Notes: generated from the sequence alone by a model not told the origin. A stretch of 64,000 nt of DNA from Orlajensenia sp037404875 (GCF_037404875.1 NZ_JBBELO010000028.1:82180-146179); one strand, 5' to 3'; positions 33,174 through 44,033 are shown, numbered from the stretch's first letter. Made by a program: numbers and translations.

Positions 33174-33920
33174 ATGAGCGAGTTCAACGAGACCCCCGAC
33201 CTCATACTGCTGCCGGCGGTGGATGTGGCCGACGGCAAGGCCGTGCGGCTCACGCAGGGCGAGGCCGGCACCGAGACCAACTACGGCGATCCCGTCGAGG
33301 CGGCCGAGGACTGGGCCGCTCAGGGGGCCCAGTGGATCCACCTCGTCGACCTCGATGCCGCGTTCGGCCGTGGCGAGAACCGCGACGTGCTGAAGCGCGT
33401 GCTGCACCAGGTGCGGGGCGTCAACGTCGAGGTCTCCGGAGGCATCCGTGACGACGAGTCGCTGGATGCCGCCATCGACCTGGGCGCCAAGCGCGTGAAC
33501 CTCGGCACCGCCGCCCTCGAGAACCCCGAGTGGGCGGCGAGCGTCATCGCGAAGTACGGCGAGGCGATCGCGGTGGGCATGGACGTGCGCGGCACGACTC
33601 TTGCGGCTCGCGGCTGGACCCGCGACGGCGGTGACCTCTGGGAGGTGCTGCAGCGACTGGAGGACGCCGGCTGCGCCCGCTACGTCGTGACCGACGTCAC
33701 CAAGGACGGCACCATGCGCGGCCCGAACATCGAACTGCTGAAGCAGATCATGGAGCGCACCGAGCGTCCCGTCGTCGCATCCGGGGGAATCTCGAGCCTC
33801 GATGACATCGCCGCGTTGCGCGACCTCGTTCCGCTCGGTCTGGAGGGGGCGATCGTGGGCAAGGCGCTCTACGCCGGTGCCTTCACCCTCTCCGAGGCGC
33901 TGGATGTCGCATCCCGCTGA
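33174..33920 (+). CDS. priA: Phosphoribosyl isomerase A (HisA/TrpF bifunctional type)
   Basis: Beta-alpha barrel isomerase of 248 aa for the ProFAR-to-PRFAR step of histidine synthesis. In Actinobacteria lacking trpF it usually also isomerises phosphoribosylanthranilate. The two catalytic Asp residues are in LPAVDVADGKAVRL and VVTDVTKDGTMRGPN. The phosphate loops are VEVSGGIRDDESL and VVASGGISS. Bifunctionality is inferred from lineage and cannot be proved from this sequence alone. The 3' end overlaps the next gene by 17 bp. Confidence 0.92.
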   Translation: MSEFNETPDLILLPAVDVADGKAVRLTQGEAGTETNYGDPVEAAEDWAAQGAQWIHLVDLDAAFGRGENRDVLKRVLHQVRGVNVEVSGGIRDDESLDAAIDLGAKRVNLGTAALENPEWAASVIAKYGEAIAVGMDVRGTTLAARGWTRDGGDLWEVLQRLEDAGCARYVVTDVTKDGTMRGPNIELLKQIMERTERPVVASGGISSLDDIAALRDLVPLGLEGAIVGKALYAGAFTLSEALDVASR

Positions 33921-34713
33921 CGGCGACGGCCCTGCCTCCGACCGGCACGCTCCCCGCACCGACTCCGCCGGGCAGCCCTGGGCCGGTAGGGCGTTCGAAG
34001 CCAACACGCACACGAGCGATGACGGGCGCGCCCCGGCCCGACTGATCGAGGCGCTGCGCCGATTCCGTACGCGTGAGGTCGGTCAAACCGAGGTGGTGGA
34101 CGCCCTGCGGGAGTCGCGGCTGCTCATTCCCCTCGTCGCGCAACTCGGCGGCGGGGGAGAGGGCGTCGATGCCCATACCGGCCTGCGCACCGACAAGACG
34201 CAGGAACTCGCGATCGTGACGGTCGCCGGGCCCGACGGACGCAACGTGCTGCCCGTGTTCAGCTCGGTCGAGGCGATGTCGGCCTGGAACCCGAAGGCGC
34301 GGCCAGTGCCCGCCGACGGGGTGCGCGTCGCTCTCGCCGCTGCGAGCGAGCAGACCGACCTCGTCGTGCTCGACCCGACGAGCGCCACCGAGTTCGCGGT
34401 GCGTCGACCGGCGCTCTGGGCGATCGCGCAGTCGCTGCCGTGGCAGCCGAGCTTCGAATCGGCGGCGATCCTCCAGGCCTTCGAGCGCTCCATCGCCACG
34501 GAGCTCGCGGCCCTCGACGTGCGCCTCGTGCCGGGCGATCCCGACGCCCGGCTCAGCGGCCCCGAGCTCGTCGTCGAACTCGAACTCGTCGCCGGCCTCG
34601 ATCGGGGAGAGCTCGACGCGGTGCTCGCCCGACTGGCGCAGCGCTGGGCGGCCGACGACGACATCGCCACGGGCGTCGACAGCCTGAAGGTGCGACTCGT
34701 CGCGTCCGTCTGA
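33904..34713 (+). CDS. SseB-family protein
   Basis: Soluble protein of 269 aa. The central part has the SseB-type fold signature: a helix RLIEALRRFRTREVGQTEVVDALRESRLLIPLV, then TQELAIVTVAGPDGRNVLPVFSSVEAMSAW, and later LVVLDPTSATEFAVRRPALWAIAQ. SseB-like genes often follow priA in Actinobacteria. The N-terminal 35 residues are low-complexity. The ATG at 33904 lies inside the priA end, so translation is coupled. A second SseB-like module may be represented by the C-terminal 100 residues. Function unknown. Confidence 0.75.
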   Translation: MSHPADGDGPASDRHAPRTDSAGQPWAGRAFEANTHTSDDGRAPARLIEALRRFRTREVGQTEVVDALRESRLLIPLVAQLGGGGEGVDAHTGLRTDKTQELAIVTVAGPDGRNVLPVFSSVEAMSAWNPKARPVPADGVRVALAAASEQTDLVVLDPTSATEFAVRRPALWAIAQSLPWQPSFESAAILQAFERSIATELAALDVRLVPGDPDARLSGPELVVELELVAGLDRGELDAVLARLAQRWAADDDIATGVDSLKVRLVASV

Positions 34714-34723
34714 CGGACTGCGG

Positions 34724-34753
34724 CTGCGGCCGCTCGGGCAGGGGCGGCCGCGG
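34724..34753 (+). terminator. GC hairpin after the SseB-like gene
   Basis: CTGCGGCCGC (34724-34733) can pair with GCGGCCGCGG (34744-34753) as 10 bp including one G-T, with a 10-nt loop and no T tract. Confidence 0.35.
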
Positions 34754-34830
34754 CGGCACCGGTTGGGGGATATCCCTGTTGCCGCGGGATGCGGCTGCGA
34801 GAAGAATCCACCCCGAGAGGTGGTAGGCGC

Positions 34831-36201
<1,371 letters not shown>

Positions 36202-36216
<15 letters not shown>

Positions 36217-36247
36217 GGGCGCTCGCCGACTGATAGCGCTCGGCTGA
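36202..36247 (+). repeat. 17-bp tandem repeat spanning a stop codon
   Basis: GCGCTCGCCGGCTGAGG (36202-36218), GCGCTCGCCGACTGATA (36219-36235) and a shortened GCGCTCGGCTGA (36236-36247). Each copy carries TGA; the first is the stop of the decarboxylase gene. Confidence 0.8.
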
Positions 36248-36310
36248 CAGGGCTCGGCGGCCGAGCGCAAGGCCTCCTGATGTGTCGGTGGTGCAGGGCA
36301 GGATAGAGCC

Positions 36311-39300
36311 ATGGCATCCGCCCTCGACGGCTTCTCGCCGGCCACGCGCACGTGGTTCGACGAGGCCTTCAGCGCGCCGACCTCCGCGCAAGCGGGGGCG
36401 TGGGCGACGATCGGACGCGGATCCCACGCCCTCGTCATCGCGCCGACCGGCTCGGGCAAGACCCTCGCGGCCTTCCTCTCGGCGCTCGACCGGCTGCACC
36501 GCGAGCCGCGGTCGACCGGCGAGGGGGCGCAGACGGGCACGCGCGTGCTCTACATCTCGCCCTTAAAGGCGCTCGGCGTGGACGTCGAACGCAACCTGCG
36601 GGCTCCCCTCACCGGCATCGCCCGCGTCGCCGAGCGGCTGGGCGTCGAACCGCCGCACATCTCCGTCGGGGTGAGGTCAGGCGACACTCCCGCGAACGAC
36701 CGGCGGGCGCTGCTGAAGACTCCGCCCGACATCCTCATCACCACCCCGGAGTCGCTGTTTCTCATGCTCACGTCGCAGGCGCGCGAGACGCTTGCCGGGG
36801 TCGAGACGGTGATCATCGACGAGATCCACGCGGTGGCCGCCACCAAGCGCGGAGCGCACCTCGCCGTGAGTCTTGAGCGTCTCGACGCCCTGCTTCCCAA
36901 GCCGGCGCAGCGCATCGGCCTCTCGGCGACGGTGCGCCCGGCCGAGGAGGTGGCGCGCTTCCTGTGTGCGAGCGCCCCCGTCGAGATCGTCGCGCCGGCC
37001 ATCGAGAAACGCTTCGACCTGCGTGTGGTGGTGCCCGTCGAAGACATGGCGCAACTGCCCGCCAGCGACGACGCCACCGGTTCGATCTGGCCGCACGTCG
37101 AAGAGGCGATCGTCGACCAGGTTCTCGCGAACCGCTCGTCGATCGTGTTCGCCAATTCCCGTCGCCTCGCCGAGCGCCTCACCGCCCGCCTCAACGAGAT
37201 CTACGTCGAGCGCCTCGAGGCTCCGGATGCGGCGCTCGCCGTGGTCGGGGCGCCCGGCCTGGTCGCAGCGTCCGGTTCGGCACCGGCGACCGCATCCGGA
37301 ACCCCCGCCGCGATGATGGGCCAGTCGGGGCAGACCGCGGGCGCCGAGCCGTTGCTCGCGCGCGCCCACCACGGCTCCGTGAGCAAGGAGCAGCGCGCCC
37401 AGATCGAGGACGACCTGAAGAGCGGCCGCTTGCGCTGTGTCGTGGCCACCTCGAGCCTCGAACTCGGCATCGACATGGGCGCCGTCGACCTCGTCGTGCA
37501 GGTGGAGTCACCGCCGTCGGTCGCGAGCGGACTGCAGCGGCTGGGGCGCGCCGGTCACCAGGTGGGCGAGACCAGCCGCGGGGTCATGTTCCCCAAGCAC
37601 CGCGCCGACCTCGTGCACACCGCCGTGGCGGCCGAGCGGATGCTCGCGGGCAAGATCGAGACGCTCAAGGTGCCGGCCAATCCGCTCGACATCCTCGCCC
37701 AGCAGACCATCGCCGCCGCCGCGGTCGACACCCTGCACGTCGAGGAATGGTTCACGACGGTGCGCCGCAGCGCCCCCTTCTCCACGCTGCCGCACTCGGC
37801 CTACGAGGCGACCCTCGACCTGCTCGCCGGCCGCTTTCCGAGCGATCGATTCGCCGAGCTGCGTCCGCGCCTGCTCTGGGATCGCGAGGCGGGTACGCTC
37901 ACGGGCCGGCCCGGCGCCCAGCGGCTGGCGGTCACGAGCGGTGGAACGATTCCCGATCGCGGCATGTTCGGCGTCTTCCTCGTCGGCGGCGACGAGAACA
38001 CCGGGCGCCGCGTCGGCGAGCTCGACGAGGAGATGGTCTACGAATCCCGCGTCGGCGACGTGTTCGCGCTCGGCGCGACCAGCTGGCGCATTCAGGAGAT
38101 CACCTTCGACCGGGTGAACGTCGTTCCCGCCTTCGGGCAGCCGGGCCGTGTGCCGTTCTGGAAGGGCGACGCTCTGGGCCGCCCCGCCGAACTGGGTCGC
38201 GCGCTCGGCGGATTCATGCGCGAGATCTCGACGGCCGCGGATGCCGACGCTCGCGCGCGCATCACGGCGGGCGGTCTGGACGAGAGTGCCGCGAACAATC
38301 TCATCGCCTTCCTCCGCGACCAGCTGAAGGCGACGGGGGCGCTGCCGACCGATCGCACCCTCGTCGTCGAGCGCACCCGCGACGAGCTCGGCGACTGGCG
38401 CATCATCCTGCATTCCCCGTTCGGCATGCCCGTGCACCAGCCGTGGGCCCTCGCCGTCGGCGCGCGCGTGCGCGAGCGGCACGGCATCGACGGAGCCTGC
38501 GTCGCGAGCGATGACGGCATCATCGTTCGCATCCCCGACACCGACGCGGAGCCGCCGGGCGGCGACCTGTTCGTGTTCGATGCCGAGGAGCTCGAGCCGC
38601 TCATCACCGACGAGGTCGGCGGTTCGGCGCTGTTCGCGAGCCGGTTCCGCGAGTCCGCGGCACGGGCGCTGCTGCTGCCCCATTACAACCCGGGCAAGCG
38701 ATCGCCCCTCTGGCAGCAGCGTCAGAAGGCCGCGCAACTGCTCGAGGTCGCCAGCGAATACCCGACCTTCCCGATCATCCTCGAGACAGTGCGCGAGGTG
38801 CTGCAAGACGTCTACGACGTTCCGGCGCTGCTCGAGGTCGTGAAAGAGATCACCGCCCGCAGCATCCGTATCGTCGAGACGACGACGGATGCCCCGAGCC
38901 CGTTCGCGTCGGCCCTGCTGTTCGGCTACGTGGGCGCGTTCATGTACGAGGGCGACTCGCCGCTCGCCGAGCGCCGTGCCGCGGCGCTCGCGATCGACGC
39001 GAGCCTGCTCGGTGAGCTGCTCGGGCGGGTCGAACTGCGCGAACTGCTCGACCCCGGCGTCATCGAGGAGACCGAGCGGGAGTTGCAGCGGCTCGCTCCC
39101 GACCGGAAGGCGCGCGACCTGGAGGGCGTCGCCGACCTGTTACGCGTGCTCGGCCCTCTCGACGAGGCCGAGATCGCGGCGCGCTTCCGTCCGCGGGAGG
39201 CCGGCGATGCCGAGGCCGCAGTAGCGGAGGTCGCGGACAGCCAGGCTCACGACTCCGCGGTCGGCGAGGCCGCCTCGGCTTCCGGACCCGCTCCCGCCTC

Positions 39301-41020
39301 CGACTCGGCCGTGACTCCCGCCGTTACATCGGCGATCGAGGAACTCATCGCCGCGCGACGGGCGGTGCGGCTGAGCTTCGCCGGGCGTGCCTGGGTGGCC
39401 GCCGTCGAAGACGTGGGCCGGTTGCGGGACGCGCTCGGCGTACCGGTGCCTCCGGGAGTGGCCGTCGCCTTCGCCGAGACCGTCGCCGATCCGCTCGGCG
39501 ACCTGGTCAGCCGCTACGCGCGCACTCACGGACCGTTCACCACGGAGGATGTCGCCGACCGGCTCGGCGTCGGCGTCGCCGTCGCCCGCGCGGCGCTGCG
39601 GCGCCTGGCGGATGACCGCCGCGTTCTCGAGGGCGAGTTCCGCCCGCACGGCACGTCGGCGGAGTGGTGCGACGCCGAGGTGCTGCGCAAGCTGCGCCGC
39701 CGCTCCCTCGCCGCGCTCCGGCACGAGATCGAGCCGGTGCCGCCCATCGTGCTCTCCCGCTTCCTGCCCGCGTGGCAGCATGTCGGCCGCACGTTGCGCG
39801 GCGTCGACGGGGTCGCATCCGTCATCGAGCAGCTCGAGGGCGTGCGCCTGCCCGCCTCGGCCTGGGAGTCGCTCGTGCTGCCCGCGCGCGTGAGCGACTA
39901 CAGCCCGTCGATGCTCGACGAGCTCATGGCCACGGGCGAGGTTCTCTGGGCGGGTTCCGGCGCCCTGGCGGGAGACGACGGCTGGATCAGCCTGCACCTC
40001 GCCGACTCGGCAGCCCTCACCCTGCCCGTCGGCGACGCTCTCGAGGCCGACGCCCTGCAGCGCGAGGTGCTCGTCACGCTCGGCACCGGCGGGGCGTACT
40101 TCTTCCGCCAGCTCGCGGATGCCGTCGGCTCGCAGGATGACGCCGCTCTCGTCGACGCGCTGTGGGAGCTCGCCTGGGCCGGCCTCGTGACCAACGACAC
40201 CTTCGCGCCCATCCGCGCGCTGCTCGGCGGCGGCCGCAGCGCGCACAAGGCTCCGCGGGCAGCGCCACGCGCCCGGATGATGCGCGGTCGCGCTCTGCCG
40301 CGTCCGAGCGTGCCGTCGAGGGGTGGTCCGCCGACGGTGGCCGGCCGCTGGTCGGTGCTTCCCGCCTCCGAACTCGTCGAGGCCACCGGCGAGGGTGCGA
40401 CCCGGCGCGCCCACGCCCTCGGGGAGATGCTGCTCGAGCGCTACGGGGTCGTCACCCGCGGGGCCGTCATGGCCGAGGGTGTCGTGGGCGGATTCGCCCT
40501 GGCCTACAAGACCCTCCGGGGCTTCGAGGATTCCGGTCGAGCGCGACGCGGATACTTCGTCGAGACGCTCGGCGCGGCCCAGTTCGCCGCGCCCGGCGCC
40601 GTCGATCGGTTACGTGGCTACGCCGATCGGGACGAGCCGGTCGCCGATGCGCCGACGGTGCTCACCCTGGCGGCCACCGATCCCGCCAATGCCTACGGAG
40701 CCGCACTGCCCTGGCCCGAACCGCCGGAGGGCCATCGCCCCGGCCGCAAGGCAGGCGCCCTCGTGGTGCTCGTCGACGGAGCGCTCGTGCTCTACGTGGA
40801 GCGCGGCGGCAAGACGGTGCTGGCCTTCACCGACGAGGCCGCGACCCTTGAGGCCGCGGCCCGCTCGCTCGCCTCGGTCGTCGGGCTCGGGCGCATCCGG
40901 CGTCTGGCAATCGAACAGGTCAACGGCCTGTTCGTGCTCGGAACGCCGCTCGGCGTGGCGCTGCGCACGGCGGGCTTCAGCGAGACGCCGCGAGGGCTGA
41001 GGCTCAGTGCCCGAGGGTGA
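36311..41020 (+). CDS. lhr: Lhr-type ATP-dependent helicase
   Basis: Very large superfamily 2 helicase of 1569 aa, the full-length Lhr class linked to repair. Motif I is APTGSGKTLAAFLSAL (about residues 41-56), motif II IIDEIHAVAATKRG, motif III GLSATVRP, then ARAHHGSVSKEQR, VATSSLELGIDMGAVDLV and QRLGRAGHQ (motif VI). After the helicase core come the Lhr winged-helix and beta-barrel regions and the long C-terminal domain. An Ala/Ser/Asp-rich linker (about residues 975-1010) separates the halves. CAGGAT stands 6 nt before the ATG. It overlaps the DNA glycosylase gene, the same order as lhr-nei in mycobacteria. Confidence 0.95.
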   Translation: MASALDGFSPATRTWFDEAFSAPTSAQAGAWATIGRGSHALVIAPTGSGKTLAAFLSALDRLHREPRSTGEGAQTGTRVLYISPLKALGVDVERNLRAPLTGIARVAERLGVEPPHISVGVRSGDTPANDRRALLKTPPDILITTPESLFLMLTSQARETLAGVETVIIDEIHAVAATKRGAHLAVSLERLDALLPKPAQRIGLSATVRPAEEVARFLCASAPVEIVAPAIEKRFDLRVVVPVEDMAQLPASDDATGSIWPHVEEAIVDQVLANRSSIVFANSRRLAERLTARLNEIYVERLEAPDAALAVVGAPGLVAASGSAPATASGTPAAMMGQSGQTAGAEPLLARAHHGSVSKEQRAQIEDDLKSGRLRCVVATSSLELGIDMGAVDLVVQVESPPSVASGLQRLGRAGHQVGETSRGVMFPKHRADLVHTAVAAERMLAGKIETLKVPANPLDILAQQTIAAAAVDTLHVEEWFTTVRRSAPFSTLPHSAYEATLDLLAGRFPSDRFAELRPRLLWDREAGTLTGRPGAQRLAVTSGGTIPDRGMFGVFLVGGDENTGRRVGELDEEMVYESRVGDVFALGATSWRIQEITFDRVNVVPAFGQPGRVPFWKGDALGRPAELGRALGGFMREISTAADADARARITAGGLDESAANNLIAFLRDQLKATGALPTDRTLVVERTRDELGDWRIILHSPFGMPVHQPWALAVGARVRERHGIDGACVASDDGIIVRIPDTDAEPPGGDLFVFDAEELEPLITDEVGGSALFASRFRESAARALLLPHYNPGKRSPLWQQRQKAAQLLEVASEYPTFPIILETVREVLQDVYDVPALLEVVKEITARSIRIVETTTDAPSPFASALLFGYVGAFMYEGDSPLAERRAAALAIDASLLGELLGRVELRELLDPGVIEETERELQRLAPDRKARDLEGVADLLRVLGPLDEAEIAARFRPREAGDAEAAVAEVADSQAHDSAVGEAASASGPAPASDSAVTPAVTSAIEELIAARRAVRLSFAGRAWVAAVEDVGRLRDALGVPVPPGVAVAFAETVADPLGDLVSRYARTHGPFTTEDVADRLGVGVAVARAALRRLADDRRVLEGEFRPHGTSAEWCDAEVLRKLRRRSLAALRHEIEPVPPIVLSRFLPAWQHVGRTLRGVDGVASVIEQLEGVRLPASAWESLVLPARVSDYSPSMLDELMATGEVLWAGSGALAGDDGWISLHLADSAALTLPVGDALEADALQREVLVTLGTGGAYFFRQLADAVGSQDDAALVDALWELAWAGLVTNDTFAPIRALLGGGRSAHKAPRAAPRARMMRGRALPRPSVPSRGGPPTVAGRWSVLPASELVEATGEGATRRAHALGEMLLERYGVVTRGAVMAEGVVGGFALAYKTLRGFEDSGRARRGYFVETLGAAQFAAPGAVDRLRGYADRDEPVADAPTVLTLAATDPANAYGAALPWPEPPEGHRPGRKAGALVVLVDGALVLYVERGGKTVLAFTDEAATLEAAARSLASVVGLGRIRRLAIEQVNGLFVLGTPLGVALRTAGFSETPRGLRLSARG

Positions 41021-41786
41021 CACCGTCTACCAGGCGGCGAACCGCCTGCGCGCCGCCCTGGCCGGCGAGGTGCTGACGCGCACCGACATCCGTGTGCCGC
41101 GGTACGCGACGCTCGACCTCGCGGGCGAGACCGTCGATTCCGTGGCGAGTCGGGGCAAGCACCTGCTCATTCGCGTCGGGGAGTTCACCCTGCACTCCCA
41201 CCTCAAGATGGAGGGCGCGTGGCGGGTGTTCGCGCCGGGCGAGCGCTGGAACCGGCCCGCGTTCCAGGCGCGCGCCGTGCTCACGACCGCGGATGCCGTG
41301 GCTGTCGGCTTCGAACTGGGGTTGTTCGAGGTTCTCGCGCGCTCCGCGGAGGAGGATGCCGTCGGCTACCTCGGACCCGACCTTCTCGGTACGGACTGGG
41401 ATGCGGCCGAGGCGGAGCGCCGCATCCGGAACGGCCCCGAGGTGCCGATCGACGTCGCCCTGCTCGACCAGCGCAACCTCGCCGGCCTCGGGAACGTCTA
41501 CGCGAACGAGCTGTGCTTCCTGAGGGGCGTGCGGCCGCAGCGCCCCGTCGCCGAGGTTCCCGACCTGCCCAAGGTCATCGACCTCGGGCACCGGCTCATC
41601 ACGGCCAATCGCGACCGCATCGCGCGGGTCACGACGGGGGTGGATCGCCGCGGTCAGCGCCTGTGGGTCTACGGCCGTGGCGGCGAGCCCTGCCGGCGGT
41701 GCGGCACGCGCATCGAGCAGGGCGAGCTCGGCCGGGTCGAGGGGCAGGAGCGCGTCACCTACTGGTGTCCGCGCTGCCAGACCTGA
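41007..41786 (+). CDS. nei: Endonuclease VIII-like DNA glycosylase (Fpg/Nei family)
   Basis: Base-excision-repair glycosylase/AP lyase of 259 aa. After the initiator Met come catalytic Pro and Glu in PEGDTVYQAANRLR, where PEGD is the Nei form. DNA-binding motifs are RGKHLLIRVGEFTLHSHLKMEG and DQRNLAGLGNVYANELCFL. The C-terminal zinc finger has CRRC and CPRC pairs and the loop Arg region RVTYWCPRC. It starts at GTG inside the last codons of lhr (14-bp overlap), so a helicase and a glycosylase are made together. Confidence 0.93.
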   Translation: MPEGDTVYQAANRLRAALAGEVLTRTDIRVPRYATLDLAGETVDSVASRGKHLLIRVGEFTLHSHLKMEGAWRVFAPGERWNRPAFQARAVLTTADAVAVGFELGLFEVLARSAEEDAVGYLGPDLLGTDWDAAEAERRIRNGPEVPIDVALLDQRNLAGLGNVYANELCFLRGVRPQRPVAEVPDLPKVIDLGHRLITANRDRIARVTTGVDRRGQRLWVYGRGGEPCRRCGTRIEQGELGRVEGQERVTYWCPRCQT

Positions 41787-41839
41787 GCGCCACTGCCGCC
41801 CGCCCGCCCCCCCGCCCGCTCGACGCTCGACCCCACTTG

Positions 41840-41910
41840 CCGTTGCGCCACTTCGACGGCCGTTGCGCCACAACAACGGGCGCAAGCGCCGCCGAAGTGG
41901 CGCAAAGCGG
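41840..41910. repeat. Nested-hairpin intergenic element, copy C
   Basis: Outer stem TTGCGCCACTTCG (41843-41855) pairs with CGAAGTGGCGCAA (41893-41905), 13 perfect bp. An extension CCG/CGG crosses a 2-nt bulge. CGGC/GCCG (41857-41860, 41888-41891) follows, then an inner stem TTGCGCC/GGCGCAA (41863-41869, 41879-41885) with a 9-nt loop. It lies between the convergent nei and DUF1844 genes. The layout parallels copies A and B with different paired bases. Confidence 0.8.
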
Positions 41911-41936
41911 ATGCCGGCGCGGGCGCGGCGGCTCGC

Positions 41937-42395
41937 TCAGGTGACCGGGCCGGTCCACTTCTCGCCCGGGCCCTGGCCGATGGCGTCGGGGATGGGGGAA
42001 GCCTCGCGGAACGCGAGCTGCAGCGAGCGCAGGCCGTCGCGCAGGCTGCGGGCGTGCATGTCGCTGATCTCAGGAGAGCCGGCCGTGATGAGTCCGGCCA
42101 ACGCGGTGATGAGCTTGCGGGCCTCGTCGAGGTCGGTCTGCGAGTCGGGGTCGTCGGCGAGCCCGACCTTCACGGCCGCCGCACTCATGAGGTGCACCGC
42201 GGCGGTCGTGATGACCTCGACGGCGGGCACCTCGGCGATGTCGCGCGCCGCCTGGGCGGCATCCGCCTTCTCGCCGGCGGCGTCGAACTCATCGTCGAGG
42301 CCGCCCTCAGACGTGGCGATCGCTTCGTCGAACGCGCTGTCGCGGGCGTCCTGCGGCGCATCGAAGGGGCGGTCGGCGGCTGAACTGTGACTCAC
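41937..42395 (-). CDS. DUF1844-family protein
   Basis: Small soluble helical protein of 152 aa. The conserved part is EVITTAAVHLMSAAAVKVGL, DEARKLITALAGLITAG and SLRDGLRSLQLAFREA, preceded by an acidic Ala-rich N-terminus. Genes of this family commonly sit beside infC in Actinobacteria. It is divergent from infC, and the infC promoter begins at its start codon. Function unknown. Confidence 0.85.
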   Translation of the reverse strand: MSHSSAADRPFDAPQDARDSAFDEAIATSEGGLDDEFDAAGEKADAAQAARDIAEVPAVEVITTAAVHLMSAAAVKVGLADDPDSQTDLDEARKLITALAGLITAGSPEISDMHARSLRDGLRSLQLAFREASPIPDAIGQGPGEKWTGPVT

Positions 42396-42656
42396 GATAA
42401 ACCTCTGGTAGACTCATGCGGGCTCTGAGGCGTATGCCTCAGTACGAAAGTGGAGATTCTCCCACCCGCGCTTGACCGCTTCATTAGGTTACCGGGTCGA
42501 TTGCACTCCGCCTGCCACGTGAAAACCGTGGAGGTAGACAGGGTGCCGCATGAGTCGCGTGCGTGAAAACGGATGCGCGATGCGTGGATTTCCTCTCTCG
42601 TCGCCCGGCGGCATCCGTCACCGGGCAGAGCGAAGCAATGAGTAGAGGAGACTCGC
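42387..42656 (+). promoter_or_regulatory. infC promoter and long structured leader
   Basis: GTGACT (42387-42392), 16 bp, TAGACT (42409-42414), so transcription should start near 42421 and leave about 235 nt untranslated. The leader begins with a perfect hairpin CTGAGGC-GTAT-GCCTCAG (42425-42442). It also contains CCACG/CGTGG around TGAAAAC (near 42517-42533) and CCCGG/CCGGG (near 42604-42625), and ends with the Shine-Dalgarno GAGGAG (42645-42650). Such leaders usually mediate ribosomal-protein feedback on infC-rpmI-rplT. Confidence 0.6.
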
Positions 42657-43236
<580 letters not shown>

Positions 43237-43244
<8 letters not shown>

Positions 43245-43431
43245 GCAGAAGACCCACTCCGGGTCCAAGAAGCGCTTCAAGATCACCGGCAGCGGAAAGA
43301 TCAAGAAGCAGCAGGCCGGGATGCGTCACAACCTCGAGGGCAAGTCCTCCGTGCGCACCCGCCGCCTCAACCAGGACCAGGTGCTGTCGAAGGCAGACAC
43401 CAAGGTCGTCAAGAAGCTTCTCGGCCGCTGA
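43237..43431 (+). CDS. rpmI: Ribosomal protein L35
   Basis: Basic 64-residue 50S protein, PKQKTHSGSKKRFKITGSGK to KVVKKLLGR, of standard length. AGGAGG lies just upstream of the ATG inside the infC end, so translation is coupled. Confidence 0.98.
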
Positions 43432-43460
43432 GCCGCAAGACCCGTTAGGAAGATAGAGAA

Positions 43461-43847
43461 ATGGCAAGAGTAAAGAGGGCGGTCAACGCCCACAAGAAGC
43501 GCCGGGTCATCCTCGAGCGCGCCGAGGGCTACCGCGGTCAGCGTTCGCGCCTCTACCGCAAGGCCAAGGAGCAGGTCACCCACTCGCTGGTCTACTCCTA
43601 CGCCGACCGTCGCGCTCGCAAGGGTGACTTCCGTCGCCTGTGGATCCAGCGCATCAACGCCGCTGCCCGCGCGAACGGCCTCACCTACAACCGCCTCATC
43701 CAGGGCCTGAACCTGGCCGGCATCGAGGTCGACCGCCGCATCCTCGCCGAGCTCGCCGTCTCCGAGCCCGCGACCTTCGCCGCGATCGTCGCGAGCGCCA
43801 AGGCTGCGCTTCCCGAAGACACTTCGGCTCCCCGTACCGCCGCGTAA
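43461..43847 (+). CDS. rplT: Ribosomal protein L20
   Basis: 50S assembly protein of 128 aa with the family start ARVKRAVNAHKKRRVILERA and YSYADRRARKGDFRRLWIQR. In other bacteria L20 represses this operon by binding its leader. The C-terminal tail EDTSAPRTAA is a short extension. The segment encoding it is repeated twice more downstream. Confidence 0.98.
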   Translation: MARVKRAVNAHKKRRVILERAEGYRGQRSRLYRKAKEQVTHSLVYSYADRRARKGDFRRLWIQRINAAARANGLTYNRLIQGLNLAGIEVDRRILAELAVSEPATFAAIVASAKAALPEDTSAPRTAA

Positions 43848-43968
43848 GTACGTCGCGTATGGTGCGCTCAGTGCGGCGCACTTCGGCTCCCCGTACCGCA
43901 GCGTAGTCACGTCGCGGCTCGCGGGCTCAGTGCGGCGCACTTCGGCTCCCCGACCGTCGCGTAATCCA
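43820..43968 (+). repeat. 59-bp tandem repeat of the rplT 3' end
   Basis: CACTTCGGCTCCCCG recurs at 43820, 43879 and 43938, exactly 59 bp apart, each followed by a variant of ACCGCCGCGTAA. The first copy encodes the end and stop codon of L20. The other two are non-coding and precede the terminator. Confidence 0.92.
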
Positions 43969-43981
43969 CAGCACCGCGAAT

Positions 43982-44010
43982 GGCCCGGTCACTTCGGTGA
44001 CCGGGCCTTT
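43982..44010 (+). terminator. Terminator of infC-rpmI-rplT
   Basis: GGCCCGGTCAC-TTCG-GTGACCGGGCC followed by TTT: an 11-bp perfect stem closed by a TTCG tetraloop. Confidence 0.88.
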
Positions 44011-44027
44011 CGTCATCCCCGGCTCGA

Positions 44028-44033
44028 TAGGCT
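44028..44033 (+). promoter_or_regulatory. -10 element of the TrmH-type gene, leaderless arrangement
   Basis: TAGGCT followed by 6 nt and the ATG at 44040. It lies directly after the rplT terminator. Confidence 0.5.
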
